A stretch of DNA of 64,000 nucleotides, from NCBI GenBank assembly GCA_030263475.1, contig SZPC01000002.1, forward strand, positions 202,033 through 266,032, written 5' to 3'. Source of the DNA: OLB4 sp002050165. Lineage in GTDB: Bacteria; Bacteroidota; Ignavibacteria; Tepidaquicellales; Tepidaquicellaceae. Each line of letters starts with the position of its first letter. The stretch's first letter is position 1. The position numbers and the translations under genes are program-made. The notes beneath the pieces were generated by a model, which saw only the letters and a program-made list of their open reading frames with translations, had not been told where the DNA came from and made no database searches. Positions 52,441 through 62,319 of the stretch are shown here, piece by piece.

Positions 52441-53226
52441 GTGTCTGATATCGAAGATTTGAAAATTGAGAGCAATGAATACGGCGAGATGGGTTTCTTA
52501 GACCATCTCGAAGAATTGCGTTGGCGGATTATCAAATCAGTTATCGGGGTTATAGTTGCAGGTATCGTGATTGCAATATTCATTGAGCCGTTGGTTAACA
52601 ATGTATTAATGAAACCCGCAATGAATACGTCTCCTCCCATGAAGATAATTAACCTCAAGCCGATTGGTCAGTTCACAATGTATATGGAGGTAATTATTTA
52701 CGCTGCAATTGTTTTAAGTTTGCCAAATCTTGTATTCCAGCTCTGGAAGTTTATTGAGCCGGCATTAAAACCCGCTGAAAGAAAATTTGTCTGGTGGATT
52801 GTAATTTTTACTTCTGTATGTTTTATAATCGGTATTTTGTTTGCATATTTCATTATGATTCCGACCTCACTTGGATTTTTTGCAACCTTCGGGACATCGC
52901 TAATAGAAAATCAAATTTCTATTGAGGAATATTTGAAGTTTGTCATTTCAATTTCAATCGCCTCGGGTATAGTATTTGAACTTCCGATGCTATCTTTTTT
53001 CCTGTCGAAAATTGGAATCCTGAAACCTGAGTATATGCGTAAATACAGAAAGCACGCAATTGTAATAAACGTAATTATCGGTGCATTGCTGACTCCACCC
53101 GATGTTATAAGTCAGATAATATTATCAGTTCCGCTTATTATACTATACGAAGTAAGCATAATTATTAGTCAGTATTCGCAAAAAAAAGAAGAGTATATTG
53201 ATTCAAATTTAAATCCAACAGTTTAG
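52441..53226 (+). CDS. tatC: Sec-independent protein translocase TatC
   Basis: 261 residues, GTG start. MGFLDHLEELRWRI near residue 17 is the TatC signature, followed by six membrane helices, with the conserved ILFAYFIMIPTSLGFF and LPMLSFFLSKIGIL. It handles folded proteins with twin-arginine signals, such as ActB. Overlaps the next gene by 1 bp. Confidence 0.94.
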   Translation: MSDIEDLKIESNEYGEMGFLDHLEELRWRIIKSVIGVIVAGIVIAIFIEPLVNNVLMKPAMNTSPPMKIINLKPIGQFTMYMEVIIYAAIVLSLPNLVFQLWKFIEPALKPAERKFVWWIVIFTSVCFIIGILFAYFIMIPTSLGFFATFGTSLIENQISIEEYLKFVISISIASGIVFELPMLSFFLSKIGILKPEYMRKYRKHAIVINVIIGALLTPPDVISQIILSVPLIILYEVSIIISQYSQKKEEYIDSNLNPTV

Positions 53227-54194
53227 TGAACCTCTCTAAAATAAAGGAACCGGTTGAGGAAGAGTTAAAGACATTTCAGAAGAGATTTTCTTCTGAATTA
53301 AGCTCAAAAGTTGCGCTCATTGACCTGATAACTAAATACATTTTAAAACAAAAGGGTAAGAAAGTCAGACCGATGTTGGTTTTGCTCTGTGCGAAAATGT
53401 GCGGACAAATTAATGACAGGACTTACACGGCAGCAATAATGATTGAACTTTTACATACAGCTACACTGATACATGACGATGTTGTGGATAACGCAAAGAC
53501 ACGAAGAGGTCTTGCATCAATTAACGCTGTCTGGAAAAGTAAGGTTGCTGTGTTAATGGGTGATTTTCTGCTCTCAAAAGGGTTGCTTGTCAGTCTTGAC
53601 AAGAACGAATTTGGATTTCTTAAAATAACTTCAGAGGCAGTTAAGAAAATGAGTGAAGGTGAACTATTGCAAATTCAAAAAGCAAGAAACTTTGATGCAA
53701 CTGAAGAAACCTATTTTCAGGTAATCAAAAATAAAACTGCATCTTTATTTCAGGCGTGTTGTGTGCTTGGCGGTTCCAGTGTGGTTAACAATAAAGATGA
53801 ACTCAACGCGCTATCATCATTCGGTGAAAATCTTGGGATTGCATTTCAGCTCCGCGATGATTTGCTTGATTACACGGGTAGAAAAAAACTGCTCGGTAAA
53901 TCCACAGGTAACGATCTAAAAGAGAAAAAATTTACTCTCCCATTAATCAAAGCTCTCGAAACTGCCCCAAAGAAAGAATCCTCTCACATCATGAAGTTGA
54001 TTAAAAATGAAAGGGAAAGTAATTTTGAAACAGTGTTTGATTTTATTAACAATCACGGTGGACTCGATTACACAATAGATAAAATCAACGAGTACTCAAT
54101 CAAGGCGATCAGACAACTTGAGAGATTTCCAACCTCAGAATCAAAATCTTCATTGAAGAAACTTGTAAGTTTCATTTCGGATAGGGAATACTAG
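53226..54194 (+). CDS. Polyprenyl diphosphate synthase
   Basis: 322 residues, GTG start. First Asp-rich motif LIHDDVVDNAKTRRG (DDxxD), second RDDLLDYTGR, and KKVRPMLVLLCAKM early on. Long-chain trans-prenyl synthase, probably for quinone side chains used by the respiratory cluster. Coupled to tatC. Confidence 0.92.
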   Translation: MNLSKIKEPVEEELKTFQKRFSSELSSKVALIDLITKYILKQKGKKVRPMLVLLCAKMCGQINDRTYTAAIMIELLHTATLIHDDVVDNAKTRRGLASINAVWKSKVAVLMGDFLLSKGLLVSLDKNEFGFLKITSEAVKKMSEGELLQIQKARNFDATEETYFQVIKNKTASLFQACCVLGGSSVVNNKDELNALSSFGENLGIAFQLRDDLLDYTGRKKLLGKSTGNDLKEKKFTLPLIKALETAPKKESSHIMKLIKNERESNFETVFDFINNHGGLDYTIDKINEYSIKAIRQLERFPTSESKSSLKKLVSFISDREY

Positions 54195-54200
54195 TCCATT

Positions 54201-54740
54201 TTAACCATCATCCTTTAATTTCCTTAAGAGCGAATAAGCTGCAATTCCAAATGCAACGGATACGTTCAGAGATTGTTTAAATCCGAACATCGGGATTTCA
54301 TAAGATAAATCTGCTTGCCTGATAATCCCTTCAGCAACGCCTGAGATTTCGTTACCAAGTACAAGACAAATTGGGAAGTCGTCAGTTTTTACATCCCAAA
54401 TGGTATTTCGTTTGTTTGTTTGTTCGAGCACTGCAATCTTTACCCCGAATGATTTTAGTTTATCAATTACCTCGATTGGATTTTTGACGTATTCCCAATG
54501 TACAGTTCTGGTTGCTCCGAGGGCAACTTTTTCAATTTCTTTTCTTGGCGGATAAGGAGTGTAACCGGTTAGCCAAATCTTCTCTGCAAGTATCGCGTCT
54601 GATGTTCTGAATATTGCGCCAACATTGAAAATGCTCCGGATATTATCACACAAAACTGATATCGGGTTCCTTTGGGTAACGAGCGCTTCGGTTTCAGATA
54701 AACGAAGGGATTTTATCTCATCGTATGTAAGTTTTCTCAT
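54201..54740 (-). CDS. SpoU/TrmH-family RNA 2'-O-methyltransferase
   Basis: 179 residues from ATG 54740 (MRKLTYDEIKSL). Motifs: LCDNIRSIFNVGAIFRTSDA, LVLGNEISGVAEG and MFGFKQSLNVSVAFGIAAYS. Second SPOUT enzyme in this window. Convergent with the polyprenyl gene; divergent from the helicase. Confidence 0.88.
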   Translation of the reverse strand: MRKLTYDEIKSLRLSETEALVTQRNPISVLCDNIRSIFNVGAIFRTSDAILAEKIWLTGYTPYPPRKEIEKVALGATRTVHWEYVKNPIEVIDKLKSFGVKIAVLEQTNKRNTIWDVKTDDFPICLVLGNEISGVAEGIIRQADLSYEIPMFGFKQSLNVSVAFGIAAYSLLRKLKDDG

Positions 54741-54831
54741 AATCAAAAATAAATTTATACTTACTGAATAACAGTTCAATTTATTGAGAATTTTTCAGTT
54801 TAATCGAAATGTATATTTCGTAAATTTAGGT

Positions 54832-56853
54832 ATGGACATTCGCAAAGAAACGGAAAACTTTTTCAAGAATGGCGGATTGCTTTCCCATCATTTTGAGAAT
54901 TACGAACACAGGCAATCGCAACTGGAGATGGCTTTGGCAATAGCAGATACGCTTGAAACTAAAACACACCTTTTGGTCGAAGCGCCGACTGGTGTTGGTA
55001 AAAGTTTTGCCTATCTTGTACCGGCAATTTTATTCGCAAAAAAATATAATCGAAAGGCTGTTATATCAACCCACACGATAAACCTACAGGAGCAAATCCT
55101 TTATAAAGATATTCCGGTTTTGAAAAATATTATTCCGTTGGAATTTAAAGCGAACCTGATAAAAGGTAAATCAAATTACCTTTGTCCGAACAGATTGAGC
55201 AGGGCTCTAGAAAATGCCAATTCACTTTTTGAAGATGAGGAACAAATATTCCTTGATAAAATTCATCGGTGGGCAAAACAAACTTCGGACGGGACTACAT
55301 CTGATCTGAACTTCAGAATTAATTACAATGTATGGCAAAATGTTTGTGCCGAGAGGGGAATTTGCACAAGTAAAACCTGCGGTTCTACTGATACGAAATG
55401 TTTTTATCAAAAAGCAAGAATGGAACTTGAAACTTCCGATGTCATAATTACAAATCATCATCTGTTCTTCACATTGTACGATGGAATATCTGACCCTGAT
55501 GTTGTGGGATATCTTTATAAAGATGACTTTGTGATTTTTGATGAATCACATACTCTTGAAAGTGTTGCTGCAAGTCATATATCACCTGCATTTTCGCGTG
55601 AAATGTTAAAATACCACTTGTTGCGACTACACAATAGTAAAACACGTAAAGGTTTTTTGGTAGGTAAACAATCTTTGCATATCTTGCCGGTAGTACAAAA
55701 TTTACTCGATATCAACAGTGCATTCTTCGATAGTTTAAAACGGAAATTATTCAAACATTCAGAAGGCAAACCGGGGAAATTGGCTGTCAGGGTTTACGAG
55801 CCGGGTATCGTAAAGGATATTATCACAAATGAACTTGGTGTTTTAATTGAAGGTCTCAGAAAATTGCGCCAATCTGTTCAGAACGATTGGGAGGAAAATG
55901 AACTTAACGATTTTATTATCAAATTCGGGGAGATGAAATACATTATATCTGATTTTTTAGGGCAGCGGAAAAATTCGGATAACCCCAATGAGTTTGTTTA
56001 CTGGGTAGAACTAGCATCAAATAATACTGACGCGAATGTATCTCTTTGTTCTTCACCGGTTGACTTGTCGGATTATTTCAGGCAAAATATTTTCCGGCAA
56101 TCAAATACTACAATTCACACGAGTGCAACTTTAACCGTTAACAATTCCTTTGAGTATTTCAGCACCCGGCTTGGAGCTGAATCTTCTGCAAATCTGAAAC
56201 TCTCATCATCATTTAATTATTACGATCAGATGGAAATGTACATCGTTAACGATATTCACGTTCCCAACAGGGATACTAATGAAATGTATGAGTTGATGCT
56301 CAGGGATAATATTGTGGAATTTATAAACCGGACGGAAGGAAAGGCTATGGTTTTATTTACAAATTCAGCATTAATGCAGAGCATTGCTAATAAAGTAAAA
56401 GATGAATTAAAGCAAAATGAAATCGAAATATTCGTACAAGGTGTATCAGGTTCGAGGAAACATATATTAGATTCGTTTAAACAAGACGTAAACTCAGTAT
56501 TGTTCGGTCTGGACAGCTTTTGGCTCGGTGTGGATATACCGGGCGAATCATTGAGTAACCTTATAATTACAAAACTCCCATTTCAGGTTCCTGAGCATCC
56601 GGTTATAAAGGCAAGGATGGAATATATTGAGATGAAGGGTGGTAATAGTTTTATGGAATATTCATTGCCTGAAGCAATTTTAAAATTCAGACAAGGGGTG
56701 GGCAGGCTGATTAGGAACAAAACAGATCATGGAATTTTGGTTATTCTGGATTCACGAATTGTCACGAAACCTTATGGGAAGTATTTCATTAACTCAATTG
56801 ATGAATGTAAAATAGAAATTGTTTCAAGTACGGTTAATACGAAAACTGAATGA
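54832..56853 (+). CDS. DinG/XPD-like DNA helicase
   Basis: 673 residues from ATG 54832 (MDIRKETENFF); a longer frame from 54784 is less likely. Walker A APTGVGKS, Walker B IFDESHTLE, and C-terminal QGVGRLIRNKTDHGIL. A four-cysteine Fe-S region typical of this superfamily 2 group lies at CPNRLSR and CAERGICTSKTCG...CFYQKAR. Acts on DNA repair intermediates or R-loops. Confidence 0.9.
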   Translation: MDIRKETENFFKNGGLLSHHFENYEHRQSQLEMALAIADTLETKTHLLVEAPTGVGKSFAYLVPAILFAKKYNRKAVISTHTINLQEQILYKDIPVLKNIIPLEFKANLIKGKSNYLCPNRLSRALENANSLFEDEEQIFLDKIHRWAKQTSDGTTSDLNFRINYNVWQNVCAERGICTSKTCGSTDTKCFYQKARMELETSDVIITNHHLFFTLYDGISDPDVVGYLYKDDFVIFDESHTLESVAASHISPAFSREMLKYHLLRLHNSKTRKGFLVGKQSLHILPVVQNLLDINSAFFDSLKRKLFKHSEGKPGKLAVRVYEPGIVKDIITNELGVLIEGLRKLRQSVQNDWEENELNDFIIKFGEMKYIISDFLGQRKNSDNPNEFVYWVELASNNTDANVSLCSSPVDLSDYFRQNIFRQSNTTIHTSATLTVNNSFEYFSTRLGAESSANLKLSSSFNYYDQMEMYIVNDIHVPNRDTNEMYELMLRDNIVEFINRTEGKAMVLFTNSALMQSIANKVKDELKQNEIEIFVQGVSGSRKHILDSFKQDVNSVLFGLDSFWLGVDIPGESLSNLIITKLPFQVPEHPVIKARMEYIEMKGGNSFMEYSLPEAILKFRQGVGRLIRNKTDHGILVILDSRIVTKPYGKYFINSIDECKIEIVSSTVNTKTE

Positions 56854-57028
56854 TCGGATTATAATCCGGATGAGTAAATAAAATACATCGAATATAAATT
56901 GCCTTGATTCCAAACAAATATCTTCCGGCAGTTAATTTATCCGAATCGTTTATTAAAGTAGATCAACTAAGCGAATGTCGGCTATGAAAGTACATTTAAT
57001 AAAGAAGTACATTTAACTACTTTTAAAA

Positions 57029-58468
57029 ATGGAAAGTTCAGGAGACAATACAACGATAAAAGAAAAATCACAACAAAACGGGAGTCATGAGATTCTCAAA
57101 ACAAAGAATCTTTATGAAGATGCACGTTCGTGCGCTGTGAAAATTATATGCCGGTGTGAAAGAACAGATTCATATCTCGATAAGCTTATTGACGCTGAGT
57201 TACGAAATTCCAATTTAAATGATTTTGACAAGTCATTGTTAAATGAACTTGCTCATGGAGTGATAAGATGGATGCGTCGCCTCGATTGGTTTTTGAACGG
57301 ATTTTATCGGGGAAACTACGAGAAGTGTATGCCGGAAGTAAAAAATGCTCTAAGAGTTGCTTTATATCAGATAATGTTTCTCAATAAAATACCATATTCT
57401 GCAGCAGTGAACGAAGCGGTTGAATATGTTAAAAGAATTCATGGGGAAAAACATGCAGCGGTTGTAAACGGTTTGCTGAGGAACATTATCCGCACACTGG
57501 ATAACTTAGTATGGCCGTCAAGAGAAATTGATGAAGTAAATTATCTTGGCATGGTTCAATCGCACCCGAACTGGATGGTCAGAAGATGGGTGAACCGCTT
57601 CGGGTTTGATGATGCGGAAAAATTGTGTGAAGCAAATAATAAACGACCGGTAATAAGCCTCAGGGTAAACCGGCTCAAGTTAAGCAACGAAGATTTTGAA
57701 CAACACCTGTTTAATAGAAATATTCAGTTCAGGAAATCAGAATTTTTGGAAAATTTTTATACAATTCGTACCATGGCGAAAATCTATACTGATGATTTCT
57801 TTGAAGCAGGTATGTTTACTGTGCAAGATGTAAGTGCAGGACTCGTTTCGCACCTTGTCGCGCCATCGGAGGATGAAGTTGTATTAGACGTTTGCGCTGC
57901 ACCCGGCGGAAAATCATCTCACCTTTCGGAGTTAATGAACAACAGAGGCAAACTTGTTTCAGTTGAAAAATATTTATCCAGAGCAGAGATAATGAAAAGA
58001 AATTTCGAGAGGCTTGGTGTTGAAAATAGCACGGTTGTTCACGATGATATAAAATCTCCCGAATCAGATTTGTTGAAAGAAGAATTGGTTGGTAAGGTTG
58101 ATAAATTGCTGCTTGATGTACCTTGCTCCGGATTGGGTGTGTTGTCAAAAAAGCCCGATATAAAATGGAAACGCGAGATTGAACATATCACTGAACTGCA
58201 ATCCATACAACTTGAGATATTGGAAAATTCCGTTAAGTATCTTAAACCAAATGGGGTAATGGTATATAGTACGTGTACGACTGAGAAGGAAGAGAACGAA
58301 GACGTAATTAATTTATTCCTTGTGAATCATCCGGAGTTTGAAATTGAAAACGCGTCGAATTATGTAACTCCGGAAGTTGTAAACTCACGTGGATTCATTG
58401 AAATATTCCCGCATATTCATTCAACTGACGGATCATTTGCAGCGAGATTAAAGAGAAAAGGGATCTGA
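57029..58468 (+). CDS. rsmB: 16S rRNA m5C967 methyltransferase
   Basis: 479 residues. An N-terminal NusB-like domain (about 30-170) is followed by the methyltransferase: VLDVCAAPGGKSSHLSE (SAM site), LLDVPCSGLGVLSKKPD (catalytic-type Cys) and VYSTCTTEKEENEDVI (TC Cys). The first 35 residues are polar and extra. Its stop codon lies in the loop of the terminator hairpin. Confidence 0.92.
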   Translation: MESSGDNTTIKEKSQQNGSHEILKTKNLYEDARSCAVKIICRCERTDSYLDKLIDAELRNSNLNDFDKSLLNELAHGVIRWMRRLDWFLNGFYRGNYEKCMPEVKNALRVALYQIMFLNKIPYSAAVNEAVEYVKRIHGEKHAAVVNGLLRNIIRTLDNLVWPSREIDEVNYLGMVQSHPNWMVRRWVNRFGFDDAEKLCEANNKRPVISLRVNRLKLSNEDFEQHLFNRNIQFRKSEFLENFYTIRTMAKIYTDDFFEAGMFTVQDVSAGLVSHLVAPSEDEVVLDVCAAPGGKSSHLSELMNNRGKLVSVEKYLSRAEIMKRNFERLGVENSTVVHDDIKSPESDLLKEELVGKVDKLLLDVPCSGLGVLSKKPDIKWKREIEHITELQSIQLEILENSVKYLKPNGVMVYSTCTTEKEENEDVINLFLVNHPEFEIENASNYVTPEVVNSRGFIEIFPHIHSTDGSFAARLKRKGI

Positions 58469-58485
58469 TAGATCCCTTTTCTCTT
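58452..58485 (+). terminator. Terminator hairpin overlapping the end of rsmB
   Basis: Near-perfect stem AGAGAAAAGGGATC/GATCCCTTTTCTCT with the loop holding the TGA stop codon. T-rich on either strand, so it could serve as a bidirectional terminator for the convergent gene too. Confidence 0.75.
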
Positions 58486-58516
58486 TGAATTGTCTCTTTA
58501 CTTGTAACTGTACGAA

Positions 58517-59902
58517 TTATTGCTCAACAAAGATATCACCAATCTTCCATCTCATATTTAAGAGGATTGTCAGCGCACCGAATTTACCATCATTTTTCGT
58601 ACCTAATCTGATAGACGGTCCGAAAGCAAAGGATGTATTTGCGAATCCTTGGGCAATATCCGAGATTAGTGTTTCAAACAATATTTGAAAGTTCCTCGTC
58701 GGGCTGCTAACCATTGCGTTAATCCTAACGTCAAAGACGGAGTTTGCAAGTTTCATTTCTCTACCCGAAAATCCAACGTGCGTCTCACCCAGATATTTCG
58801 CAACGTAAACTTTTGCTCTGGTTGAACCAAATGTTCTGAATGGATACCTGAACTCCCAGTTAAAGTGATTCCCTTCAACGACCAGATTGGGCATGAAATC
58901 GTTCGGATCACTTGTACCCTTGTTTCGAACCTGGACAGGTGGAGCTGCGTTTCCGGAATCAATTTCTGTAAAAAATCCGACTTCAAAGAAATTACCGAAA
59001 GGTATCACGTAATTGAACTCAAGTGCAAAGTGGGGCAGGAAAATATTGTTGTAATCTGCAATCATCGGTGAATCATCTGAGCCGTTTGTAATGACGCCTG
59101 AACCTCTTTCGTGTGTAAACTCGAGAATTCTTGTAACTACTCCAATGGAAGCGCCCAGAAGGTGGAATTTTGCGCCAATAGCTTCAGATTCCATCGGGCC
59201 TGAATATTGATTGCCGAGCCCAAACGACAACCCAAAATCGCTTTTAATCGGAAATCCAACATGTTCGCCACCGAAAACCTGAAAATATGGATTGATGTAC
59301 GCGGTACCACTTCTAATTTCTCTGAATCGTTTCGGCGGAGCAATCGCATCTGATACCCTGATTTTTTTGATTACATCCGTGAAAACGGATGCAAAATTAG
59401 GCGCTGTCGGATTAAGGTTCTCTTTAGCCGCGCCTGTAAAGTTTATCAGCCCCGATTGAACGCGATTAGATAACTGTCCCCAGCTTACAAGTTTAAGTGG
59501 GTTATCTTCGGAACCAATAAATGCAATTTCATTTCCCGGGTTTCTTAAATCAACAGTAATGAAGTAACTTCCCAACTTCGGACTTATCTCCATATCATCC
59601 TGAACCCAAATAAACAAGCTATCATTTTCAACGCTCGCCGCTATCCTGAAATATTTCCAGGTTCTGGGGTCGTCATCAACCTGTTCGCCGGTAATAGTGA
59701 GTATCTTACCGTTGCTACCTATTGGACCATCATCAGTAATCTGTTCATCAGTTAAAAGCTCAGGTACATCTTTAATTGTATCCTCAGGTGTTGATGTAGA
59801 AATCTCAGGAATGTCATCACTTTGTGAAACTACAAATGACGGCAGTACAACCAAGAATGCAATCACAATAACAATTCTAAAGACGTAAGATTTAAATTTC
59901 AT
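58517..59902 (-). CDS. Exported beta-rich outer-membrane-like protein
   Basis: 461 residues with a signal peptide (about 1-26, ending VVSQ). An acidic Thr/Glu linker precedes a first domain (about 65-190) that may bind substrate (YFRIAASVENDSLFIWVQDD), then a barrel-like chain to the end with alternating strands (FGLSFGLGNQYSG..., ALTILLNMRWKIGDIFVEQ). Follows the two putative motor genes on the same strand, with a hairpin between. Confidence 0.65.
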   Translation of the reverse strand: MKFKSYVFRIVIVIAFLVVLPSFVVSQSDDIPEISTSTPEDTIKDVPELLTDEQITDDGPIGSNGKILTITGEQVDDDPRTWKYFRIAASVENDSLFIWVQDDMEISPKLGSYFITVDLRNPGNEIAFIGSEDNPLKLVSWGQLSNRVQSGLINFTGAAKENLNPTAPNFASVFTDVIKKIRVSDAIAPPKRFREIRSGTAYINPYFQVFGGEHVGFPIKSDFGLSFGLGNQYSGPMESEAIGAKFHLLGASIGVVTRILEFTHERGSGVITNGSDDSPMIADYNNIFLPHFALEFNYVIPFGNFFEVGFFTEIDSGNAAPPVQVRNKGTSDPNDFMPNLVVEGNHFNWEFRYPFRTFGSTRAKVYVAKYLGETHVGFSGREMKLANSVFDVRINAMVSSPTRNFQILFETLISDIAQGFANTSFAFGPSIRLGTKNDGKFGALTILLNMRWKIGDIFVEQ

Positions 59903-59931
59903 TTTGTATTAATTTAGTTGATTAAAACATA

Positions 59932-59952
59932 GCCCTGCATTCTCAGCAGGGC
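59932..59952 (-). terminator. Hairpin between the motor-like genes and the barrel gene
   Basis: Perfect 7 bp stem GCCCTGC/GCAGGGC with a 7-base loop; on the minus strand it is followed by TATGTTTT, a weak T run. It may end or reduce transcription before the next gene. Confidence 0.55.
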
Positions 59953-59969
59953 GTATTATTAAAGAAGAG

Positions 59970-60896
59970 TTAATATTCACTGAATACAAACGAACCCCCG
60001 TTGGAAACAGTTTTACCGGAAACTTTGTCCTTGACGTTTACACTGAAATTTATTCTATAAGGTGGTTCCTGATTTCCGTATATCTGGTCAAATTGTGATT
60101 CCGAGCCAATCGTTTGGTTAAGTTTTATATCGAGAACTTTGCCACTTTGAGTAACTGAGACCGGACCGGTTACACTGATCTGTAATTGACCCGGAAAATC
60201 ATCCTCGACCGTGACCCTGAAACCTGTTACTCTTGTCAATGACCTATACGATCCGACGTCAGCAACTTTTTGCACTATTATTCTCGGATTATCGTTTGGT
60301 TTAAGGGATACAGTTTTTGTCGAACTACCGACTCTAATTGTTACCGAACTTTGACCACCGGTAGTGAATGTTTTTGTACTTTTTGGTGGTATTGTAGTTA
60401 TACCGACAATTTCAAGCGGTAAATCGTAAGGGTTATTTAAAGTGTTCTGAGTATATTGAGTCAGTTCTATACTACCAATCCGAATATCTGAAACCTCCGA
60501 TGGTTCTTTGGGGATTTCTTCCTTTTTTTCTTCGGGAATTTCCTCTTGTTGAACTTGGGGAGTTACAGTTGGATTTGTTTGATTAACAGTTAAACTCATT
60601 TTTTGAGTGATCTGCGAGAGTTGCATTTGAGTTTGCTGCAACTTCTGCCTGAGTTCTTCTGGATTTGAAAATTTCAGTGTTGTGTCAATGTCTATTTTCG
60701 GAACAAGTCCTAACGCTATGAGTGAATCAAGGTATTTTTTAAGAGAATCTGCATACTCTCTCTCAACTACAGTTTCTTTTTCAATAACTTCCTCAAGGTC
60801 CAGATTGGCGCCTTTGAGTGCGATGACACAAATCACAAAAATATAGAGTACCTGATATATGACGAACTTTACGTCTCTGTCTTTATTTCCTGCCAT
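59970..60896 (-). CDS. Single-span membrane protein with beta-rich periplasmic domain, possibly GldM-like
   Basis: 308 residues. A short cytoplasmic start (MAGNKDRDVKF), one membrane helix (about 10-30, YQVLYIFVICVIALKGANLDLEEV), then a coiled coil (about 40-110), a Pro/Glu linker and a beta-rich C-terminal half with Gly/Thr strands. This matches the layout of GldM/PorM, including an acidic residue just after the helix. Order after a polytopic partner gene also matches gldL-gldM. No sequence match could be tested. Confidence 0.5.
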   Translation of the reverse strand: MAGNKDRDVKFVIYQVLYIFVICVIALKGANLDLEEVIEKETVVEREYADSLKKYLDSLIALGLVPKIDIDTTLKFSNPEELRQKLQQTQMQLSQITQKMSLTVNQTNPTVTPQVQQEEIPEEKKEEIPKEPSEVSDIRIGSIELTQYTQNTLNNPYDLPLEIVGITTIPPKSTKTFTTGGQSSVTIRVGSSTKTVSLKPNDNPRIIVQKVADVGSYRSLTRVTGFRVTVEDDFPGQLQISVTGPVSVTQSGKVLDIKLNQTIGSESQFDQIYGNQEPPYRINFSVNVKDKVSGKTVSNGGSFVFSEY

Positions 60897-60914
60897 AGCT
60901 TTTGATTTTAAAGT

Positions 60915-62126
60915 TTACTGCCTCTTGCCGGCGAGGTATGCAAGATTATCAAGTCCTTTTATAGCAGAGGAATCGTTCAGATTTTTAATCGTCTCCCCGA
61001 TAAAATGTGCCGTAACCTGCAACTCTTTCAGAACTTTTTCTTCCGGAAGTTTTACATTGTTTATCTCTGTTACTATTTGCCTTACACTATTCATATTATC
61101 CTTAATAGTAGCTGAATAATCAGATGACTTTTGAACGGTTGTTACAACGTTGGTCATAGTGTCAGCCACGTGTTTGAAATCTTCCATAAGCTGGTGATCA
61201 ACAAGTTTCACTTTACTTAGTTCATCAGCAGCATTCCGGAATTTAATGAGATTCTGAGTGAACTTTTCGTTGAGCTCTTCGGTAGTTTTCACAACATTAT
61301 AAATCATATCGAGCTGTTCTTTTGATAGATTCGGTCCACCTTGACCCTGAATTGCAGCGAAAGTTTTTTTCGTGATTTCTTTTAAATCGCTTGCGATATG
61401 TTTAAGCTCTGATTTTCCTTGTTGTGCAAAGTATTCTCTCTCTACCTTGCTCACCTCATGCTGAATTTCCTGATATTTTACCGCCTGTGCGCTGAAAACA
61501 GATTCGAAAAGTTTTGCAATTGCGAGTATAACGATTGCTTTAATTTCGAATGGAACAGAAAAGCCGAGGAAAATTGTCGGTCCTTCTTTAATTGAAACAA
61601 GCAGAATGGCAGCACCTAAAAGCGGTAATGCGGTCCCGATTCCATCAACAACCCCGCTGTATTTGTCAATTATTCTGTCTATACTGTTTTCGGATGCACC
61701 TTTTTGCAGAATTTCCTTTTTTAAAGCGCTATTGCACAGGTAAGCGTTTAAAACGAAAATAATATAAAACAAAAATGGCATCCACCAGAACTGAATAGGT
61801 ACAACGCCTTGATTGAGGAGGCTTACACCCGGGAAAATCCAACTTGCAATGTTCTTTGCCACCTCTCCAAATATTGGTACAGCGCTGATGTCAATAAAAA
61901 TTGAAAGTATTAGCAAGATTAACGAAGGAATCATTGCACGGAGTGTTATTCCCGTCAGCTGACCTTCGATTTCCTTCATCTTGTTTTGGACCACATAATT
62001 CTTGATCTCGCTAATCTCATTGTTCAACTTAAGAAGGTTTTCTATCCTTTCTTCCATTGAACCATTTGAAGAATTGTTTCCCCCCTGTCCGGTTTCGTTG
62101 TACGAGATTTGAGTGTTCTCTGTCAT
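60915..62126 (-). CDS. Polytopic membrane protein with long helical tail, possibly GldL- or ExbB/MotA-like
   Basis: 403 residues. A polar Asn/Gly start, then four membrane helices (about 65-85, 115-135, 155-185 and 190-210). GIGTALPLLGAAILL resembles the ExbB/MotA pore helix style. Residues about 225-400 form long helices reminiscent of methyl-accepting-type or motor-stator stalks. 18 bp before the GldM-like gene. A proton-driven stator is plausible; GldL is usually about half this length with two helices. Confidence 0.5.
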   Translation of the reverse strand: MTENTQISYNETGQGGNNSSNGSMEERIENLLKLNNEISEIKNYVVQNKMKEIEGQLTGITLRAMIPSLILLILSIFIDISAVPIFGEVAKNIASWIFPGVSLLNQGVVPIQFWWMPFLFYIIFVLNAYLCNSALKKEILQKGASENSIDRIIDKYSGVVDGIGTALPLLGAAILLVSIKEGPTIFLGFSVPFEIKAIVILAIAKLFESVFSAQAVKYQEIQHEVSKVEREYFAQQGKSELKHIASDLKEITKKTFAAIQGQGGPNLSKEQLDMIYNVVKTTEELNEKFTQNLIKFRNAADELSKVKLVDHQLMEDFKHVADTMTNVVTTVQKSSDYSATIKDNMNSVRQIVTEINNVKLPEEKVLKELQVTAHFIGETIKNLNDSSAIKGLDNLAYLAGKRQ

Positions 62127-62319
62127 CTTGAGTTAGGTTGTTGTTTGAAAGTTAATGTTAAATGTGAATCAGCAATTAATCCGATTTGTATTAAAGCGTG
62201 CAAAAAAAAATCAGATTTAGGGTTTCAATTGGTGCTAAATTTACTTAATAAGCCTCAATAATCAATGTAAAAAAAGTTATTATCGAAAAAAAATTATCCA
62301 AAAATTATCAATCACAGAC

